Assembly: GCA_958295485.1 (NCBI GenBank) | Contig: OY282354.1 | Coordinates: forward strand, 3,496,042-3,560,041 | Origin: an uncultured Gammaproteobacteria bacterium | GTDB lineage: Bacteria > Pseudomonadota > Gammaproteobacteria > Eutrophobiales > Eutrophobiaceae | Reading direction: 5' to 3' | DNA: 64,000 nt | In this document: piece after piece, positions 8,231-20,100 of the stretch | Layout of the letters: every line of letters starts with the position of its first letter | Position numbering within the stretch: the stretch's first letter is position 1 | The notes under the pieces: generated by a model | Database searches by the model: none | The model's input: the letters and a program-made list of their open reading frames with translations, nothing else | Told to the model about the DNA's origin: nothing | Program-made: the position numbers and the translations under genes

Positions 8231-9215
8231 TGTTGACCGGTGTTTCGGTAGCCGCTGCGGCAGCTTCATCGAGGTCTGTCCGCTTTACACCGATGTCTTT
8301 CAAGGCCGTGGGAACCCCTATCGTTTTAGCCAGTTCAAATATACCGGTTGCGGCATCATCGACTCCCATGGCTTCGGCAATTTTTCCCGTGCCGACCGGC
8401 GTGGCGGCGGCATTGTAGGCAACACTGTGCGGCAAGAGAATCGTATGGGTTTCCGCATGAGGCGTATTGAACGCCCCGCCAAAAGTATGACACAAACGAT
8501 GATGCAAACCGGTTGTGCCCGTCCCTAATGCGCCGCCGGCCAGGCAGGCGCCATACATGGCTTCAGTTCGGGCCTCCATGTTGTCAGGGTTGGAAATCAC
8601 GATGGGCAGACTGTGTGACAAGGCGCGTATGGCTTCCTGCGCCATGACCGAGACGATGGGGTTAGGATCTTCTGAAACAAGGTTAGCCACGGCCTGGGCC
8701 ATTGCATTCAAGCCACTGGCGCCGGCAAAAGCGGCCGGCATCGTCAAGGTCAACTTCGGGTCGTAAATAGTCAGTGCAGGGACAACGACGTTATCCCGGT
8801 TTGTGATCTTGCGGTTGTTTTCTGTTATCCCCCAGATATTGGTCATCTCCGAACCGGCATAGCTGGTGGGTATGGCGATATTGGGCAAACCCAGGTTAAA
8901 CGCCAGCGCCTTGCCCAGGCCGGTCGTCGACCCGCCGCCGATTGATACGGAACAGTCGGCTTCAAGTCGTTTCACTTCCGCCGTGGCCTGGGCAACCGTT
9001 TCAACGGGCACATGCATCATGGCCTGGTCGAAGAGGCCAACTGCCTTGTCACCCAGCAAATTGACAATACCTTGACCATCCCCGACCTGGTTCGGCGTTG
9101 ATAAAACCAGGGCACGGGAATAACCCAGTTTGCCCAACTCTTCGGGCAACCGACTAAGCGCGCCGGCGCCGAAGATGATGTTCCAGGGAAGCGCTTTATA
9201 TTGAAAACTAATCAT
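8151..9215 (-). CDS. Maleylacetate reductase (iron-containing alcohol dehydrogenase family)
   Basis: 354 residues. It reduces maleylacetate to 3-oxoadipate with NAD(P)H. Visible are the nucleotide-binding GGGSTTGLGKA (93-103), PTSYAGSEMT (116-125), and the metal-ligand and active-site region TGLHHRLCHTFGGAFNTPHAETH, with H238, H239, H243, H253 and H257. I start it at 9215 (MISFQYKALP) because this matches the family N-terminus and usual length; the longer frame to 9293 adds 26 unrelated residues. It is divergent from hapC-hapD and lies upstream of the CoA-transferase on the same strand, consistent with lower hydroquinone catabolism. The name hapF or pnpE would fit by function. Its last 26 codons seed the 78-bp array downstream. 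Confidence 0.92.
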   Translation of the reverse strand: MISFQYKALPWNIIFGAGALSRLPEELGKLGYSRALVLSTPNQVGDGQGIVNLLGDKAVGLFDQAMMHVPVETVAQATAEVKRLEADCSVSIGGGSTTGLGKALAFNLGLPNIAIPTSYAGSEMTNIWGITENNRKITNRDNVVVPALTIYDPKLTLTMPAAFAGASGLNAMAQAVANLVSEDPNPIVSVMAQEAIRALSHSLPIVISNPDNMEARTEAMYGACLAGGALGTGTTGLHHRLCHTFGGAFNTPHAETHTILLPHSVAYNAAATPVGTGKIAEAMGVDDAATGIFELAKTIGVPTALKDIGVKRTDLDEAAAAATETPVNNPEPVTRGRVRALLENAYHGRAPQPV

Positions 9216-9337
9216 CTTCAGGTATGTTACCGCTTTGCAAAGCCCGGTGGCAAATCTGTCCTCATCGCGCCGGGGACTGCAAGGTAAACGCATAGCGGGA
9301 AAGCCGGGAGAAATGCAGAATATCGGCCGTCAGCCAA

Positions 9338-9400
9338 GAGGGTTTGCGGGCTGTTTTGGAGTGACTTCGCGCGGAACGGAAAAACAGCCCGCAAATCCTC
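9338..9400. repeat. Long structured inverted repeat, copy 2 (conserved 23-nt loop)
   Basis: Arms 9338-9357 and 9381-9400 pair over 20 bp with one G-T position, around a 23-nt loop at 9358-9380. The loop matches the reverse complement of the copy-1 loop (5346-5368) at 22 of 23 positions. Within the arms a G-C pair of copy 1 is replaced by C-G here, a compensatory change. This copy also lies in a divergent intergenic region, between the maleylacetate reductase and hapC. Confidence 0.85.
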
Positions 9401-9458
9401 ACCCATGCCCAGTAGATTCTTCGCCTGTGGCTCAGAATGACGGCGCCGGAATCCGGTC

Positions 9459-9488
9459 TTGAAAAGTCGATGCAAACCATTTTATAGT
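9459..9488 (+). promoter_or_regulatory. Probable sigma-70-type promoter of hapCD
   Basis: TTGAAA (9459-9464) and TATAGT (9483-9488) each match the consensus at five of six positions, with an 18-bp spacer. The hapC start lies 41 bp beyond, leaving room for the AGGAG ribosome site in the leader. No operator was identified. Confidence 0.55.
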
Positions 9489-9529
9489 TATCATATTGAA
9501 ATAGCGCTGCCACACAGGAGAGAAAGAAC

Positions 9530-10030
9530 ATGTCCACCACAACGGTATTCGGTTCCATCGACAATCACACCAAGGGCGGAGTAGAGATCACCGGCAATGA
9601 AGATGCGAAGGATTATTTATTTTCCAACATGTTCGAAGTGGCAGGCAACGCCGAACCCTGGGAACGCATCATCGTAGCCAAAAACCTGGAGAACACCATC
9701 GAGTGCATACGCGCCGAAGGCGACAGCCCCTGGTATATCTGCGCCCACGACGAAACCGCGTTGTTAATGCAAGGCAGCATGGAAACCCACTTCATAAAAC
9801 CCGCGGATGACGGCATCGCGCCGGCAGAAGAAAACGAAGGCTCCATCAAATTGGCTGGCCAACCGAAAGGCCAGGTCATGGGGCATGTAAAAGCGAGCCG
9901 CGGCCATTTAACCCTGCTTCCGTCCGGCGCGGCCTACCAATTTCGCGCCGGCGAATTAAGCGTGATCCTGCTTCAAACATTACTCGGCGATGAATCCATC
10001 GAAAAGTGGGCAGAAATCTGCCAGAACTGA
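9530..10030 (+). CDS. hapC: Hydroquinone 1,2-dioxygenase, small subunit
   Basis: 166 residues, the size of the small (about 18 kDa) subunit of two-component hydroquinone dioxygenases (HapC, PnpC). The enzyme opens hydroquinone to 4-hydroxymuconic semialdehyde. The fold appears cupin-like, with ENTIECIRAEGDSPWYICAHD early and a second half RGHLTLLPSGAAYQFRAGELSVILLQ. The start is supported by AGGAG about nine bases upstream. The gene is followed after 19 bp by the large subunit, whose metal ligands are intact; the assignment of this subunit leans on that pairing. Confidence 0.82.
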   Translation: MSTTTVFGSIDNHTKGGVEITGNEDAKDYLFSNMFEVAGNAEPWERIIVAKNLENTIECIRAEGDSPWYICAHDETALLMQGSMETHFIKPADDGIAPAEENEGSIKLAGQPKGQVMGHVKASRGHLTLLPSGAAYQFRAGELSVILLQTLLGDESIEKWAEICQN

Positions 10031-10049
10031 ATAACAGGAGACAACCACC

Positions 10050-11066
10050 ATGGCGACCACAGCAGAACAAATGACAGACCCGGCGGTGATTACCGAACCC
10101 CACCGTGAAAGCGAACCGAATCCGAATAACGGCTACAAAACGTTTGAAACAGGCTCATTCAAATTTGAACGAGACGAATATTTTGTCCGCATCACCTGCC
10201 CCACGGGTACCCATATCATGGACGTGGAGAATTTCCTTCGCTCGATGATGCGCGACGTAGCCTGGGGATTTTTTTACGGCTGGGTCAACTTTGACGAGGT
10301 TTTCGGCACGGTAAATCATTATGATTCCGTCGATGTGTTCATCGGCGCTTACAACCAGGCATATAAAGATTCAGGCACCGATTTTACCGAGCGGTTTGAA
10401 TCAAAGAGTCTGGGGGCTTGTTTCAAGTCGCTGTTGTCGGATTGGACCAACGCAGGATTCGACCCCTTTGCCGCGCCGTTGGAAACCGGCAGCGCACGGG
10501 GACCTAAAAACGGCAATAACGATGAAGCCGTTAATTTTCAACGGGAATTGGCAAACCGTTTCGTCAGCCTGCCCGGCGACAGCCCGATACGCTCCGATGA
10601 AACCGGCCGGCCGGTAAACCGGCAATTCGCTGACGTAGACCAATCAGAGCCTGAAGTCCACGCGGAAGAAGAATTTGAAGGTCAATTGGCTGCATTTAAT
10701 CTATTCAGGTATTTATCCCGTTCGCCGGTAACCTGGAACCCCTCCATCGTCTCCGTTGTGAGAAGCAGCGCTTATTGCCCCACGTCGGAAGAGCATATCC
10801 TGCCGGTAGACCACGGCAACGACCGGGTGGAATGGTTTATCCAGATGTCCGATGAGATTACCTGGAAGGTTGGCGACAAAGACACGGCCGCGCCGATGTC
10901 GGTGGTAACGATGAAGGCGGGTGACGTGGCTTGTATGCCGGCTGATATACGTCATCGCGGTTTTTCACCGAAACGATCCATGCTGCTCGTCTGGGAAAAC
11001 CTGACCCCGGGGTTGGAGAAACGCTATGCCCGGGGTGAGTTGCCGCCGGTGCCCGCGTCATTTTGA
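10050..11066 (+). CDS. hapD: Hydroquinone 1,2-dioxygenase, large catalytic subunit
   Basis: 338 residues. This subunit holds the Fe(II) site in a C-terminal cupin. H255, N257 and E261 lie in DHGNDRVEW and H302 in PADIRHRG. Their spacing is identical, shifted by one residue, to the His-256, Asn-258, Glu-262 and His-303 ligands I recall from the PnpCD structure. The C-terminal SMLLVWENLTPGLEKRY followed by LPPVP also fits HapD/PnpD proteins. A good AGGAG site precedes the ATG nine bases upstream. It forms an operon with hapC and ends before a strong hairpin terminator. The 4-hydroxymuconic semialdehyde dehydrogenase expected next in the pathway is not in this window. Confidence 0.9.
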   Translation: MATTAEQMTDPAVITEPHRESEPNPNNGYKTFETGSFKFERDEYFVRITCPTGTHIMDVENFLRSMMRDVAWGFFYGWVNFDEVFGTVNHYDSVDVFIGAYNQAYKDSGTDFTERFESKSLGACFKSLLSDWTNAGFDPFAAPLETGSARGPKNGNNDEAVNFQRELANRFVSLPGDSPIRSDETGRPVNRQFADVDQSEPEVHAEEEFEGQLAAFNLFRYLSRSPVTWNPSIVSVVRSSAYCPTSEEHILPVDHGNDRVEWFIQMSDEITWKVGDKDTAAPMSVVTMKAGDVACMPADIRHRGFSPKRSMLLVWENLTPGLEKRYARGELPPVPASF

Positions 11067-11070
11067 AGGG

Positions 11071-11095
11071 TGAAGTTTGAAGTAAGAAGTTTGAA
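11071..11095. repeat. 25-bp flanking inverted repeat, left copy
   Basis: This purine-rich segment (TGAAGTTTGAAGTAAGAAG and onward) matches the reverse complement of 27550-27574 at 24 of 25 positions. The two copies bracket the first giant gene and its promoter region. Looser relatives occur at 27782-27802 and 54660-54680, at the 3' ends of the other two giant genes. Confidence 0.6.
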
Positions 11096-11152
11096 AGAGG
11101 GTGAAGGGTGAAGAAACGATTTTAAGCTTCACACTTCACCCTCTTTATTTTT
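11094..11152. terminator. Hairpin terminator at the hapD / giant-gene-1 convergence
   Basis: Arms 11094-11113 and 11127-11146 form a 20-bp stem with one mismatch and a 13-nt loop, followed by ATTTTT on the plus strand. It should terminate hapCD transcription. The right arm overlaps the stop codon of the convergent giant gene. Confidence 0.75.
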
Positions 11153-14100
11153 CGTTGCCGAACCTCAGGAAGATACCGTGCTCGGGCGAACCGTTCCAAA
11201 TCTCCCGGCGGTCCAGCTCCAGGCCCCAAGTGAACCATCCGCCCGTTACCTGGCTACCCAGACGCCAGTTCCTGCTCCCCGGGCCAGCCTCGTCCAGCGC
11301 GCTGTACAGCTTCAGCAACCGCTGCGCGCGGGTCTCAAAGCCATAGCCCAACTCCATCCGTAACCGGCTCGGGCGCAGGCCGCCGCGCTCATCCGGGGAC
11401 GGTTGACTGCCCAGGCTGGCGCCCAGCAACCGCTCTTCCCGCCACATGTTCTCCACCCCGCTCGAGGCCTCGCCCCAGGTCGGCGTCAAGGTCAACGACG
11501 GGCCAATCCCCTCCACGCCCGGATCCAACGCCACCGCCACGCTCGCGCCCCATTCCTCGAACTCCCGCTCCGTATGCCCCAGCAGATACCGGCCCCGCGT
11601 CTCAAGACCCAGACCCCAGGCCGCATGGCGGTATGCCAACCCCCCGCCCAACTCCGCGCCCACGCCCGTGTCCGCATCGCCCCCGTCCCAGCGACCGCCA
11701 AACTCCAGGCTTAACTCCAACTGCTGTTGCGGCCCTGCCTGCCAGGCGCGCCGGCCTTCCAGCATCAGGCGCACGCGATGCGCATCCGCATCCACTTCCG
11801 GCATCGCCACCGCATCGCTCTGTTCCCATTCCGACCCCTGCATGTTCACTATAAAGGCATCTCCCTTCAACGCCAGGTCCAGACCCCGCCACGTCGCCAA
11901 CTCCCCGCGACTGCCTAACGCCGCCATCCGCATCTCCGTGTCCGTCGTTGCCCGTCCGAACTCGTCCGTCAAAGTCGCCTCCCCCCAACCAATGCCCAGC
12001 AATCCCCACAGGGACACCCGCTCGTTCAACTGCCAGTGAGCATAGGGCAGGACGCTGCTCAGGTCCAAGTCTATCTGCCCCTCGTTCAACCCTGCCGCCG
12101 CCGCTTGATAGTCCAGTTCCCCGACGCTGTGTGATAACGCCACGCCCAGCAGAAGGTCATGCTCAGCCAGCCGCACGTCCGCGCCCAGGTAACCCGTGTT
12201 CACTTCCCCGTCCAATGTTATCCGCGCCCCGGACTGGCCACTGAACTGGCTCCGCGAACCCCGGCCCCATACTGTCCACTCCCGACCCGACCCGCCATCG
12301 GCGCCATCCTCGTCCGTCGCGTCAAGGCGCGTCTCAAAGGCGACCTGGGACAGGAATTCGCCCTGCGGGGAACGCTCAGGGCCGGAAAAGCCGCCGGGCA
12401 ATGCCGCGCCGCCGGGACCGCTCAAGGAAAAGTTCCGCCACGCGCCGGTCGTCCAACCCGCGCCGTTGCCGTCCCGCGACAGCGCATCCGTCCCGCCAGC
12501 GCGCGTTGCCCAGTCCGCGCCGGTCTCGCCGGTACCATCCCGCGACGGCGTGTCTGATCCCCCAGCGCGCGGCGCGCCACCGGGTCGGAAGCGTTGGCCG
12601 ATGGCGTCCACCGCCTCCGTCGCCACCGTCCGCCCGAATGCTGCCAGAGACCATTGCAACGCCTCGCCGCGCAGGGACGCCAAGTCGTCATCGATAATCC
12701 GGCCCGTCGCCTCAGCATCGCCCAACTGCGCATGACTCGTGCCAACCAGCGTCACCGTGAACGTCTCCTCGTCTTCCACCAGGTCATCGTTCGTAGTCCG
12801 AATGACGATCGTCGCCGCGTCCTGTCCCGCCGCGATCGTGAACTCCCCTCGGCGACCCGCGGGCGGCGTGTAGTCGGACTGCGCCAGGGCCGTGCCGTCA
12901 GTTACCCGCCAAACCACCATCAGCGCCCCGGCTTCCGGCACAGGCTCGGACAGCGTAATCCCGAACTCGACAGGCTCGCCCTCCACCGCCTGGCCGTCCG
13001 TAATCGATATTGCAATCGGGCCGGCCACTTCGATCGTGAAACTCAGCGCCACCGCATCCCCGTCCGCGTCCGTGGCCGTCAGACTGTATTCGGTTGCCTC
13101 CAGCGCCCTCATCGGCGTGCCCGACAATTCCCGCGTGGCCGCATCGAAGCTCAGTCCGCTGGGTAGCGCCGGCGTCAGCGCATAGGTCAGCGCGCCGTCG
13201 CCGCCCGTGGCTGCCGGCAGTGTCAATACCGGGATCGCCCAATTCTGGATCCAGGACTGGTCCGGGATCGTCGCCGAATCGAAGCTCGGCGTCAGGTCGA
13301 CATCGTCGTCAGTGATGGTACCGACGCCGCGCGCCGTCCCCAAGGTCGCGTTCGCCGCATTGCTCAGGGCGACCACTACGGTCTCGTCCGACTCGGTGAT
13401 AGTGTCTCCCGTCACCACCACCGTTAGCTCTCGAAGCGTGGTTCCCGCCGGGAAGGTCAGGGCGCCGGCGGTGAGCGCCGTGTAGTCCGTCCCCGGGGTC
13501 GCCGTGCCGGTTCCGGCATCCGCATAGGCCACCGTCACCGCCCGCCCACTGGCGGCGTCCAGGGTCACCGTGAACGTCAGGTTCGTCGAGCCGTCGTCGC
13601 CCTCTGTTACGCTCGGCGAGTCAATCGCCAGCGACGGTGGGGCGTCGTCATCGGTGATGACGCCAGTACCCGTCGCCGTGCCGATAGTGGCGTTCGCGGG
13701 GTTGCTCAGGGTTACTATCACGGTCTCGTCCGCCTCGTCCAGGACGTCGCCCGTCACTGACACGTTGAAGGTCTGGCTCGTGGTTCCCGCCGGGAAGGTC
13801 AGCGTACCGGCGGGGAGCGTCGTGTAGTCGGTCCCGGACGTGGCTGTGCCGGTCCCGGCGTCCGCGTAGGCCACTGTCACTTGCTCGGTACTCGCCGCGC
13901 TTAAACTCACGGTGAACGTCAGGTTCGTCGAACCGTCGTCGCCCTCCGTCACGCTCGGCGAGTCAATCGACAGCGTCGGCGCGTCGGCGGCGTCGTCATC
14001 GTCGATGATTGTGCCGGTGCCCGTCGCCGGACCAATGGCCACGTTGGCGGCGTTGCTCAGGGTCACCGCAACGGTCTCGTCCGCCTCGTCCAGGACGTCG

Positions 14101-17100
14101 CCCGTCACCGCTACCACGATCTCCCGGCTGGTGGTTCCCGCCGGGAAGGTCAGCGTGCCGCCGGTGATAGCCACGTAGTCGGTCCCCGATGTTGCCGTGC
14201 CAGTCCCGGCGTCCGCATAGTCCACCGTTACCGGCTCGGTGAGGGCCTCGCTCAGGGTCACGGTAAACGTCAGGTCCGTCGAACCGGCGTCACCCTCCGC
14301 CACGCTCGGTGAGTCGATCATCAGCGACGGCCCCGTGTCGTCGTCGGTGATGGTGCCTGTCCCCGTCGCGGTGTCGATGGCCGCATTCCTGACATTGAGC
14401 AGGGTCACCACGATGGTCTCGTCCCCTTCATCCAGGGCATCGCCCATCACCGACACCGTGATCGTCTGGCTCGTGGTCCCCGGGGGGAAGGTCAGCGTGC
14501 CGCCGGTGAGCGCCGCAAAGTCCGTCCCCGCTCTCGCCGTGCCGGTGACGACGTAGTCCACCGTCACCTGCGCGCTACTGACCGGACTCAGGGTCACCGT
14601 GAACGTCAGGCTCACCGTCTCGTCGTCCCCCTCCGACACACTCGGCGAGTCGATCGACAGCGACGGCGCGTCCTCTATCGGAGGAGGCTCGCCGACATCG
14701 TCGTTCGTGATCGTCCCTGTCCCCGTGCCGGTTCCAATCATCGCGTTGGCGGGGCTGCTCAACGATAACACCACTGTCTCGTCCGCCTCGACCGCGGTGT
14801 CCCCCCTCACCGACACCGTGACCTCCTGGCTCGCGGTTCCTGCAGGGAAGATCAGCGTGCCGCCGGTGATCGCCGCATAGTCCGTCCCCGAGGTCGCTGT
14901 CCCGCTCCCGGCGTCCGCGTAGTCCACCGCCACCTCCTCGGCGCTGACCGGACTCATGGTTATCGTGAACGTCAGGTCCTTCGAGCCGCTGTTCCCTTCC
15001 GTCACCCGCGGCGAGTTGATCGACAGTGTCGCCGGCCCTTCATCATCCGCCAACGTGATCGTGGCCGAGCTCACCGTCAGGCCGCTTGAGGCGCCGCTCA
15101 CCGTGATGGTCTCATTGGTATCATCCAGCGCATTGTCCGTCGGCATCAGCGTGAAAGTCCCGGCGCCGCTCGCCGCCGCCTCCGGAATCGTAATGTCGAA
15201 GGCCGTCACCGTCGCGAAGTCCACTGCCGTCGGCGCGCCGGTTCCCGCCACGCTCACGGTCACCGTCGTGGCAACGGCGAACCGGGTCCCGCCGTCCACC
15301 GTCGCCGTCACCGTGATCGTGGTCGCGCCGCCGCCCTCGTTCACCCTGTCGTCGCTCACCGTCAAGCTGAGCGACGTCGGCGCCGCATCGTCGTCCGTCA
15401 ACGTGATCGTGGCCGAGCTCACCGTCAGGCTGCCCGACGTGCCGCTCACCGTGATCGTCTCGTCGGTCTCGTCCACGACGTCGTTCGTCGGTCTCAGCGT
15501 GAACGTCCCGGTACCGCTCGCCGCCGCCGCCGCAATCTCGATGTTGAACGCCGACACCGCCGCGAAGTCCACCGCCGTCGCCGTGCTGCTGCCCGTCACG
15601 CTCACCCCAACGGTCGTGGCCTCGGCGAACCGCGTCGCGCCGTCCACCGTCGCCGTCACCGTGATCGTGGTCGCGCCGTCGGCCTCGCCCACGCTGTTGT
15701 CGTTCACCGTCAGCGTGATCGCCGTCGGCGCCGCATCGTCGTCCGTCAGCGTGATCGTGGCCGAGTTCACCGTCAGGCTGCCCGACGCGCCGCTCACCGT
15801 CACCGTCTCGTTGGTCTCGTCCACGACGTCAGCCGTCGGCGTCAGCGTGAACGTCCCGGTACCGTTCGTCGCCCCCGCCGTAATCGTAATGTCGAAGTCC
15901 GACACCGCCGCGAAATCCACCGCCGTCTCCGTGCTGCTACCCGCCACGCTCACCGTTACCGTCGTGTCCGCGGCGAACTGCGTCGCCCCGTTCACCGTCG
16001 CCGTCACCGTGATCGTGGTCGCCCCTTCGGCCTCGCCCACGCTGTTGTCGTTCACCGTCAGCGTGAGTGAGGTCGGCGCACCGTCGTCGTCCGTCAGGCT
16101 GATCGTATCCGAGTTCACCGTCAGACTACCTGACGCGCCGCTCACCGTGATGGTCTCATCGGTCTCATCCACCGAGTCGTTCGTCGGCGTCAGCGTGAAT
16201 GTCCCGGTCTGACTCGCCGCCCCCGCCGCAATCGTAATGTCAAAATCCGACACCGCCGTGAAGTCCACCGCCGACGCCGTGCCGCTGTCCGCCACGCTCA
16301 CGGTCACCGTCGTCGCCGTGGCGAACCGGGTCGTGCCGTCCACCGTCGCGGTCACCGTGATCAGGGTTGCCCCGTCGCCCTCGCCCACGCCGTCATCGTC
16401 CACCGTCAGCGTGATCGCCGTCGGGGCGGCGTCGTTGTCCGTCAACGTGATCGTGGCCGAGTTCACCGTCAGGCTGCCTGAGGTACCGCTCACCGTCACC
16501 GTCTCGTCGGTCTCGTCCACCGCATCGTCCGTCGGCGTCAGCGTGAACGTCCCGGTCTGACTCGCTGCCCCGGCCCCGATAGAGATGTTGAAGTCCGACA
16601 CCGCCGCGAAGTCCACCGCCGTCGCCGTGCCGCTGCCCGCCACGCTCACCCCAACGGTCGTGGCCTCGGCGAACCGGGTCGTGCCGTCCACCGTCGCCGT
16701 CACCCTGATCGTGGTCGCCCCGTCGCCCTCGCCCACGCTGTTGTCATTCACTGTCAAGGTGATCGCGGTCGGCGTCGCATCGTCGTCCGTCAACGTGATC
16801 GTGGCCGAGTTCACCGTCAGGCTGCCTGAGGTACCGCTCACCGTCACCGTCTCGTCGGTCTCGTCCACGACGTCGTTCGTCGGCGTCAGCCTGAACGTCC
16901 CGGTCTGACTCGCCGCCCCGGCTCCGATAATGATGTTGAACGCCGACACTGCCGCGAAGTCCACCGCCGTCGCCGTGCTACTGCCCGTCACGCTCACCCC
17001 AACGGTCGTGGCCTCGGCGAATCGCGTCGTGCCGTCCACCGTCGCCGTCACCGTGATCGTCGTTGCCCCGTCATTCTCAGCCACGCTGTTGTCGTCCACC

Positions 17101-20100
17101 GTCAGCGTGATCGACGTCGGCGCGGCGTCGTTATCCGTGATCGTCCCCGTGCCGCTCGCCGTCGAGATCGTCGCATTCGTCGCGCCGCTCAACGTCGCAA
17201 TCACCGTCTCGTTCGACTCGGCCAGGACGTCGCCCGTCACCGCCACGTTAAAGGTCTGGCTCGTCGTCCCCGCCGTGAAGGTCAGCGTGCCGCCGGTGAT
17301 GGCCGTGTAGTCGGTCCCGGACGTGGCCGTGCCGGTCCCGGCGTCCGCATAGTTCACCGTCACCTGCTGGCCGCTCGCCGCGCTCAACGTCACCGTGAAC
17401 GTCAGGTTCGTCGAACCGCTGTCTCCCTCCGTCACGCTCGGCGAGTTGATCGACAGCGAAGGCGTCGCATCGTTGTCCGTGATCGTCCCCGTGCCGGTAC
17501 CCGTCGAGATCGTCGCGTTCGTCGGAGTGCTCAGGGTCACCACCACCGTCTCGTTCGTTTCGTCCAGCGCGTCGCCCGTCACAGCCACATTGAAGGTCTG
17601 GCTGGTCGTCCCCGCCGTGAAGGTCAGCGTCCCGGCGGTGATCGCCGTGTAGTCGGTCCCCGACGTGGCCGTGCCGGTCCCGGCGTCGGCGTAAGCTACC
17701 GTCACCTGCTGGCCGCTCGCCGCGCTTAAGGTCACCGTGAACGTCAGGTTCGTCGAACCGCTGTCTCCCTCCGTCACGCTCGGCGAGTTGATCGACAGCG
17801 ACGGCGCATCGTCGTTGTCCGTGATCGTCCCCGTGCCGTTCGCCGTCGAAATGGTCGCGTTCGTCGGGCTGCTCAGGGTCACCACGATAGTCTCGTTTGC
17901 TTCATCCAATGTGTCGCCCGTCACCGCCACGTTGAAGGTCTGGCTGGTCGTCCCCGCCGTGAAGGTTAGCGTGCCGCCGGTGATGGCCGTGTAGTCCGTC
18001 CCCGACGTGGCCGTGCCGCCCGTCCCTTCCGCCCAGGCCACCGTCACCTGTTGGCCGCTGGCCGCGCTCAACGTCACCGTGAATGTCAGGTTCGTCGAGC
18101 CGCTGTTCCCCTCCGTCACGCTCGGCGAGTTGATCGACAGCGACGGCGCATCGTCGTTGTCCGTGATCGTCCCCGTGCCGCTCGCCGTCGAGATCGTCGC
18201 GTTCGTCGCGCCGCTCAACGTCGCAATCACCGTCTCGTTCGCCTCGTCCAGAACGTCGCCCGTCACTGCCACGTCGAAGGTCTGGCTGGTCGTCCCGGCC
18301 GTGAAGGTCAGCGTCCCGCCGGTGATGGCCGTGTAGTCCGTCCCCGACGTGGCTGTGCCGGTCCCGGCGTCGGCGTAGGCCACCGTCACCTGCTGGCCAC
18401 TCGCCGCGCTCAACGTCACTGTGAACGTCAGGTTCGTCGTGCCACTGTTCCCCTCCGTCACGCTCGGTGAGTTGATCGACAGCGACGGCGTCGCATCGTT
18501 GTCCGTGATCGTCCCCGTGCCGCTCGCCGTCGAGATCGTCGCGTTCGTCGGGGTACTCAACGTCACCACGACGGTCTCATTCGTCTCGTCCAGCGCGTCG
18601 CCCGTCACCGCCACATTGAAGGTCTGGCTCGTCGTCCCCGCCGTGAAGGTCAGCGTGCCGCCCGTGATCGCCGTGTAGTCGGTCCCCGACGTGGCCGTGC
18701 CGGTCCCGGCGTCCGCGTAAGCTACCGTCACCTGCTGGCCGCTCGCCGCGCTCAACGTCACCGTGAACGTCAGGTTCGTCGAGCCGCTGTCCCCCTCCGT
18801 CACGCTCGGTGAGTTGATCGACAGCGACGGCGCATCGTCGTCGTCCGTGATCGTCCCCGTCCCGCTCGCCGTCGAGATCGTCGCATTCGTCGGCGTGCTC
18901 AGGGTCACAATTACGGTCTCGTTCGCTTCGTCCAGCGTGTCGCCCGTCACCGATACGTCAAAGGTCTGGCTGGTCGTCCCCGCCGTGAAGGTCAGCGTGC
19001 CGCCGGTGATCGCCGTGTAGTCCGTCCCCGCGCCGGTCGCCGTGCCGGTCCCGGCGTCCGCGTAGGCCACCGTCACCTGCTGGCCGCTCGCCGCGCTCAA
19101 GGTCACCGTGAACGTCAGGTTCGTCGAACCGCTGTCACCCTCCGTCACGCTCGGTGAGTTGATCGACAGCGTCGGCGCATCGTCGTTGTCCGTGATCGTC
19201 CCCGTGCCGGTACCCGTCGCGATCGTCGCGTTCACCGGGGTGTTCAGCGTCACCACGATGGTCTCGTTCGCCTCGTCCAGCGTGTCGCCCAGCACCGACA
19301 CCGTGAATGACTTGCTGGTTTCCCCCGCCGCGAAGGTCAGAAACGCGGTCACAATCGCCGTGTAGTCCGTCCCGGACGTGGCCGACCCGGTACCTGAGTC
19401 CGTATACCGCACCAATATCCCCTGCTTGCTCGCCCGGTTCAGGGTGACCGTGAACGTCATGTTCGTCGAGCCGCTGTCCCCCTCCGTCACGCTCGGCGAA
19501 CTGATCGAAAGCGTCGGCGGCGGGTCGTCGTCGGTCAACGTAATCGTGGCCGAGTTCACCGTCAGAGTGCCCGACGTCCCGCTCACCGTCACCGTCTCGT
19601 CGGTCTCGTCCGTCGTATCATCCGTCGGCGTCAGCGTGAACGTCCCGGTGGCGCTTGTGTCGCCCGCGTCGATCTCGATGTCGAAGTCCGACACCGCCGC
19701 GAAATCCACCGCCGACGCCGTGCCGCTGCCCGCCACGCTCACCGTCACCGTCGTGGCCGAACCGAACCGGGTCGTGCCGTCCACCGTCGCCGTCACCGTG
19801 ATCGTGGTCGCCCCGTCGTCCTCGGCCACGCTGTTGTCGTCCACCGTCAGCGTGATCGACGTCGGCGCGGCGTCGTTATCCGTGATCGTCCCCGTGCCGC
19901 TCGCCGTCGAGATCGTCGCATTCGCCGCACTGCTCAGGGTCACAATCACGGTCTCGTTCGACTCGTCCAGAACGTCGCCCGTCACTGCCACGTCGAAGGT
20001 CTGGCTGGTGTCCCCCACCGCGAAGGTCAGGGTACCGCCGGTGATCGCCGTGTAGTCCGTCCCCGAAGTGGCCGTGCCGGTCCCGGCGTCGGCGTAGTCC

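Noticed and set aside
11400..12560. Several plus-strand open frames antisense to the giant gene 1 barrel
   Set aside because: They overlap a conserved barrel domain in the opposite frame and recur at the same place in all three paralogs.
12594..13166. A plus-strand Arg-rich frame opposite the Ig-like region
   Set aside because: Same arrangement recurs opposite the other paralogs; it is a composition effect.
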